Assembly: GCF_049116215.1 (NCBI RefSeq)
Contig: NZ_JAGDZB010000001.1
Span: 248,001 to 312,000, forward strand
DNA from: Shimia sp049116215
GTDB taxonomy: Bacteria > Pseudomonadota > Alphaproteobacteria > Rhodobacterales > Rhodobacteraceae
Reading direction: 5' to 3'
Length of the DNA: 64,000 nucleotides
Below the pieces are notes generated by a model. That model was not told the DNA's origin, searched no databases, and worked only from the letters and a program-made list of their open reading frames with translations. This document shows, piece by piece, positions 60,810 through 64,000 of the stretch; positions within the stretch are counted from its first letter, which is position 1, and every line of letters begins with the position of its first letter. The position numbers and the translations under genes are program-made.

Positions 60810-60845
60810 CGCGCGCTTAGGGTTCTAGGCGCGCGGTTTTCTTTT
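60810..60845 (+). terminator. Intrinsic terminator of sseA-tyrB
   Basis: CGCGCGC pairs with GCGCGCG across a 12-base loop and is followed by GTTTTCTTTT on the plus strand. Confidence 0.85.
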
Positions 60846-60856
60846 GAGGTTCTGAC

Positions 60857-61315
60857 ATGCCCATCAATTACGACACCCTGTCCAAAACCATTGCATCCTT
60901 GACCGAGGGTGAGACTGACTCCGTCGCGTTGATGGCGACCGTGACCTGCGAAGTGCATCACGCCGATGAGCGGTTTGATTGGACCGGGTTTTACCGCGTA
61001 GTGGCACCGGAACTGCTCAAAATTGGTCCCTACCAGGGCGGGCATGGCTGTTTGGTGATCCCGTTTTCACGCGGCGTCTGTGGCGCAGCGGCACGGACTG
61101 GCGAGGTGCAACTGGTGCCGGATGTGGATGCGTTTCCGGGACATATCGCCTGTGCATCTTCAACCCGGTCCGAGCTGGTGTTGCCTGTTTGGAATGGCGC
61201 GGGAGATCTGTTGGGTGTGTTTGACATCGACAGTGATCAGCCAGACGCCTTTACCCAAGAAGATGCCGATCAGATGACAGCCATCCTAGCCAACGCCTTC
61301 AAGAACGCTGCTTAA
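60857..61315 (+). CDS. Free methionine-(R)-sulfoxide reductase (GAF domain)
   Basis: A 152-residue single GAF-domain enzyme of the fRMsr type. The three conserved cysteines are seen in GGHGCLVIPFSRGVCGAAAR (two) and FPGHIACASSTRSE (one), the set used by E. coli MsrC and yeast fRMsr. VFDIDSDQPDAFTQEDADQM closes the domain. It reduces free methionine-R-sulfoxide and thus protects against oxidation. The stop overlaps the converging pseudouridine synthase gene by four bases. Confidence 0.92.
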   Translation: MPINYDTLSKTIASLTEGETDSVALMATVTCEVHHADERFDWTGFYRVVAPELLKIGPYQGGHGCLVIPFSRGVCGAAARTGEVQLVPDVDAFPGHIACASSTRSELVLPVWNGAGDLLGVFDIDSDQPDAFTQEDADQMTAILANAFKNAA

Positions 61316-61965
61316 AACGGTGCCTTGGCGCGGAACGACATGCCTTTGCCGCTCTCCGGGTGGCTGATCCGCAGCTCCTCAGAATGCAGCATCAGGCGGT
61401 CAAATGCCCGCGCATCATCTTTGGCATAAAGCGGGTCACCCAAGATCACATGCCCCAGCGCAAGCATGTGCACGCGCAATTGGTGGCTGCGCCCAGTTTT
61501 GGGTGTCAGCCGCACGCGGGTTTCGCTGTCTTTGACCTTAAGCACCCGCCAATCGGTGTGTGCGGGTTTGCCGTTTTCATGGTCCACCATCTGTAGTGGG
61601 CGATTTGGCCAATCCACAATCAGCGGCAGATCCACAGTGCCGGTTTTCTCCGCCACTTGCCCCCAGACGCGGGCCACGTAGGTTTTCTTGGTTTTGCGCT
61701 CTTCAAACTGTTTGGACAGATACCGTTGCGCATGTGGCGTCAGCGCAAAGACCATCACGCCTGAAGTGTCCCGATCCAATCGGTGCACCAGAAGCGCCGT
61801 CGGGAAGGCCACCTGAACCCGGGTCAGTAGGCAATCGGCGAGATGCTCGCCCCGTCCCGGCACGGACAACAGGCCTGCGGGTTTGTCGACAACAACAATG
61901 TCGCTGTCCTCATGCAGGACAACAAGAGGGGCCATCGGCGGGTCATAGGGCGTGATCTCGGTCAT
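61312..61965 (-). CDS. RluA-type RNA pseudouridine synthase
   Basis: A 217-residue pseudouridine synthase. The catalytic aspartate is in LLVHRLDRDTSGVMVFAL near residue 70. VVDKPAGLLSVPGR opens the domain and LTPKTGRSHQLRVHMLALGH closes the active site. No S4 domain is present, so it is like RluA rather than RluC or RluD; the RNA target cannot be fixed. The ATG at 61965 is chosen; an ATG four codons upstream is possible. It converges with the fRMsr gene. Confidence 0.9.
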   Translation of the reverse strand: MTEITPYDPPMAPLVVLHEDSDIVVVDKPAGLLSVPGRGEHLADCLLTRVQVAFPTALLVHRLDRDTSGVMVFALTPHAQRYLSKQFEERKTKKTYVARVWGQVAEKTGTVDLPLIVDWPNRPLQMVDHENGKPAHTDWRVLKVKDSETRVRLTPKTGRSHQLRVHMLALGHVILGDPLYAKDDARAFDRLMLHSEELRISHPESGKGMSFRAKAPF

Positions 61966-62074
61966 GGCGCCCGACATAGGGCTTTGGCGCGGGCACGGCA
62001 ACCCAACGTCAACCTTGAGTTACACGCAGGGATCGGCAGGCTGTCTAAAACGGGAATTGAGGGAAGGGCCAATC

Positions 62075-62485
62075 ATGCATCCAACAATCGTGCGCATGCA
62101 GGAGGTTGTTGCCAAAGGCAACGAGGAGGACATCAAAGGCCTGCTGGCCGAGGATGCCACGTTTCAGCCGCCGACCTATTGGGCGACCTGGACCGGGCGG
62201 GATGCTGTGGCGGCGGTTCTTGGGCATGTTGGCCAGGTTTTCAGCGAGTTCCGTTATCGCCGCGTGATGGGGGATGGCAACGACTGGGCACTGGAGTTTC
62301 AGTGCAAGGTTGGGGAGCTGGATTGCGTGGGCGTGGACCTAATCACGCTGAACGAGTCGGGCAATATCCAGCATTTTGAAGTGGTCATGCGGCCGTACAA
62401 AACCATTGGCGCCTTGCGCGAAGCCATGAACAAACGAGTCATGACCGACGCCCGTTTCCTCAAATTCAAAGATGCGATGAGTTAA
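62075..62485 (+). CDS. NTF2/SnoaL-like protein
   Basis: A 136-residue cone-fold protein. The SnoaL-like pattern appears as MQEVVAKGNEEDIKGLLAED, then ATFQPPTYWATWTGRDAVAA and FEVVMRPYKTIGALREAMNK. Relatives are mostly uncharacterised; some isomerise or hydrolyse small molecules. The ATG at 62075 follows GAGGGAAGGGCC. It is followed six bases later by an SGNH hydrolase gene, and the two are likely co-transcribed. Confidence 0.85.
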   Translation: MHPTIVRMQEVVAKGNEEDIKGLLAEDATFQPPTYWATWTGRDAVAAVLGHVGQVFSEFRYRRVMGDGNDWALEFQCKVGELDCVGVDLITLNESGNIQHFEVVMRPYKTIGALREAMNKRVMTDARFLKFKDAMS

Positions 62486-62491
62486 ACCAAG

Positions 62492-63208
62492 ATGCGCGTT
62501 GCACTGGATCAGGTTGTTCGCCTCCCCCTGGCCCCCCTGCTTGTCGCTCAGGCGATGGGCGTGCGACGGCGGGCCAAAATCTTGACAGAGCCGCATGGTG
62601 CACGGGAAGGCTGTGCCGGATCCGGCACATCTCTGCGGCTTTTGATCCTTGGAGACAGCTCTGCTGCAGGTGTTGGCGCAGGCACGCAAGAAGCGGCTTT
62701 GTCAGGCCAGTTGGTCGCGGCGCTCTCCCCTGATTTTGCCGTGAGATGGCGATTGATTGGCGAAACCAGCGCCACAACAGGGGTGATACTGAAGCGATTG
62801 GCGGCTGTGGAAACCACACCGTTTGATGTGGTTGTGTCCGCCCTTGGCGTCAATGATGTGACACGTGGAAACCGACGTGGACTTTGGCAAAAACAACAGC
62901 GGCAACTGGCAAAAGTTTTGACAAAGAGGTTTGGCGCAAAGCTGATTGTTGCCTCGGGATTGCCGCCTATGGGCGCCTATCCTGAGTTGCCACAACCATT
63001 GCGTTGGGTGATCGGGCAACAGGCACAGCGATTGGACAGCGCCCTTGCGGATGTCTGCGACGGCCACTCGGCAATGACACACCTGCCTATAGATGTGCCG
63101 TTTGAGTCCCGGTTTCTGGCGGAAGACGGCTACCATCCTTCGGAGGCAGCCTACACGTTGTGGGGGCAGTTGATTGCCGCCCACATTCGCAGACATTTCA
63201 AAGGCTGA
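62492..63208 (+). CDS. SGNH/GDSL hydrolase
   Basis: A 238-residue esterase-like protein. The four blocks are visible: LLILGDSSAAGVGAG (nucleophile serine in GDSS), the glycine of LIGETSATTG, VVVSALGVNDVTRG with GVND, and the catalytic AEDGYHPSEAAYTLWG with D-x-x-H. Nothing like a full signal peptide is seen, so it is probably cytosolic. The substrate is unknown. It ends beside the converging rarD gene. Confidence 0.9.
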   Translation: MRVALDQVVRLPLAPLLVAQAMGVRRRAKILTEPHGAREGCAGSGTSLRLLILGDSSAAGVGAGTQEAALSGQLVAALSPDFAVRWRLIGETSATTGVILKRLAAVETTPFDVVVSALGVNDVTRGNRRGLWQKQQRQLAKVLTKRFGAKLIVASGLPPMGAYPELPQPLRWVIGQQAQRLDSALADVCDGHSAMTHLPIDVPFESRFLAEDGYHPSEAAYTLWGQLIAAHIRRHFKG

Positions 63209-64000
63209 TCACCGGCGGGCGTTACGCAAGTCGCGGATCATTGGGATCGAGTACACCACAAGTGCGGCCCAGATCATTGGGAAGGCAATCATACGCGCTT
63301 TGCCAAAGGGTTCGTTGAACACCAGAACCGCCATGAGAAAGATCATAGTCGGTGCGATGTATTGCATGATTCCAATTGTGGAGAGCCGCATGAGTTTCGC
63401 CCCATTGGCGTAGAACAACAGCGGCACCGCTGTGACCACGCCGCAGCCCATCAGAAGGACTGTGTCCCGGGTGGTGCCGGCAAAGTGCCCCTGCCCCTGC
63501 GACGTCAACCACAGCAAATACCCAACGGCCGGAATGGTGAGAATGATCACTTCCAGCAAGAAACCCTGATTGGGGCCAACCGGTAGGGACTTCTTGAAAA
63601 AGGCGTAAAAGCCCCAGGACACGGTGAGCGCCAGCGCTGCCCAAGGCAGTGTCCCGGCATCAACCCAAAGCACACCTACAGCTGCAGCGGCCAAGGCGAC
63701 GGCAACCCATTGCAACCGCGTCAGTTTTTCGCCCAACAACATCGAGGCCAGGGCAATACTGAACAGTGGATTGATATAGTAGCCCAACGCCGCGTCAAGC
63801 GCGCGGTCATTGGCGATGGACCACACATATACCCCCCAATTCACCGTGATCAACGCTGCCGTGATACAGGCCATCGCCAGCGTGCGAGGATTGCGAAGAG
63901 CCGCGACAAGATCTGACGTGCGGCGCAGGACAATCAGCACCAGCCCTGCGATTGGCACGGACCAGATCACCCGGTGCGCCACAACTTCAAGAGCAGGCAT
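63209..64000 (-). CDS. rarD: EamA family transporter RarD (C-terminal part; 5' end beyond window)
   Basis: About 263 codons of a drug/metabolite exporter. RarD features: the internal block EVVAHRVIWSVPIAGLVLIV, VNWGVYVWSIANDRALDAAL near the middle, PVGPNQGFLLEVIILTIPAV, and the ending RMIAFPMIWAALVVYS. Eight or nine hydrophobic helices are visible. A methionine lies at 64000, but the family has about 35 more residues upstream, so the true start is probably outside. It is convergent with the SGNH gene. Confidence 0.9.
   Translation of the reverse strand: MPALEVVAHRVIWSVPIAGLVLIVLRRTSDLVAALRNPRTLAMACITAALITVNWGVYVWSIANDRALDAALGYYINPLFSIALASMLLGEKLTRLQWVAVALAAAAVGVLWVDAGTLPWAALALTVSWGFYAFFKKSLPVGPNQGFLLEVIILTIPAVGYLLWLTSQGQGHFAGTTRDTVLLMGCGVVTAVPLLFYANGAKLMRLSTIGIMQYIAPTMIFLMAVLVFNEPFGKARMIAFPMIWAALVVYSIPMIRDLRNARR

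Noticed and set aside
1..64000. CRISPR arrays, insertion sequences, prophage, tRNA or rRNA genes
   Set aside because: No repeated spacer pattern, transposase-like protein or tRNA-type T-loop context was seen by eye; a short tRNA could still be missed without a covariance search.

Overview
The window looks like the chromosome of a marine alphaproteobacterium of the Roseobacter group (Rhodobacteraceae). The signs are the proteins themselves (Hsp20 followed by a DUF1150 protein, DUF465 protein, LolA and FtsK in a row, smpB beside an aminotransferase, a betaine-type BCCT carrier, a FadH-type dienoyl-CoA reductase), moderately high GC and dense, short-spaced genes. The genus cannot be fixed from the sequence alone. 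No tRNA, rRNA, CRISPR array, insertion sequence or prophage gene was seen.

Layout. 1-4.5 kb: 5' part of a BCCT osmolyte carrier, a 2OG-Fe(II) oxygenase-like protein and a chemoreceptor with an HBM sensor. 4.7-11.1 kb (minus strand): the S10 ribosomal cluster, split in two. rpsJ-rplC-rplD-rplW ends at a strong terminator; an NTF2-like gene and a sulfotransferase follow; then rplB-rpsS-rplV-rpsC-rplP ends at a second terminator. 11.3-18.9 kb: cardiolipin synthase, a decayed divergent pair (HisD/HpsN-like dehydrogenase and IclR regulator), a LysR regulator, fadH, an enoyl-CoA hydratase broken by an 11-bp tandem duplication, and slyX. 19-24.5 kb: dnaE, an orphan ABC ATPase, a small zinc-finger protein and a membrane protein. 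24.7-29.8 kb: WGR protein, OmpA-like protein, AhpD-like protein, GNAT, CinA-type protein, sfsA and map. 29.9-36.5 kb: a six-gene minus-strand operon coding for a ROK regulator, an M20 deacylase, a complete RbsBCA-type importer and a YhfX-like PLP protein. 36.8-42 kb: rsmD, a flavoprotein reductase, peroxiredoxin, pterin dehydratase, a FemAB-like acyltransferase, GDPD and RidA. 42-45.1 kb: a type I secretion ATPase with its HlyD adaptor. 45.3-64 kb: mlaA and an MlaC-like gene, a class A PBP, glnK-amtB, hsp20 with a sigma-32-type promoter, lolA, ftsK, an aminotransferase, smpB, a sulfurtransferase, an aromatic aminotransferase, free-Met-sulfoxide reductase, an RluA-type pseudouridine synthase, a SnoaL-like protein, an SGNH hydrolase and part of rarD.

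How the genes work together. Most of the window is housekeeping: translation, replication, envelope maintenance, chromosome segregation, trans-translation and nitrogen sensing. The accessory part that stands out is the 29.9-36.5 kb operon. It joins uptake, deacylation and an uncharacterised PLP enzyme under a ROK regulator, which suggests import and breakdown of an N-acylated small molecule whose identity cannot be read from the sequence. The best molecular-evolution signals are the two pseudogene loci, the split S10 cluster, and a shared 11-bp direct-repeat element found upstream of both the BCCT gene and fadH.
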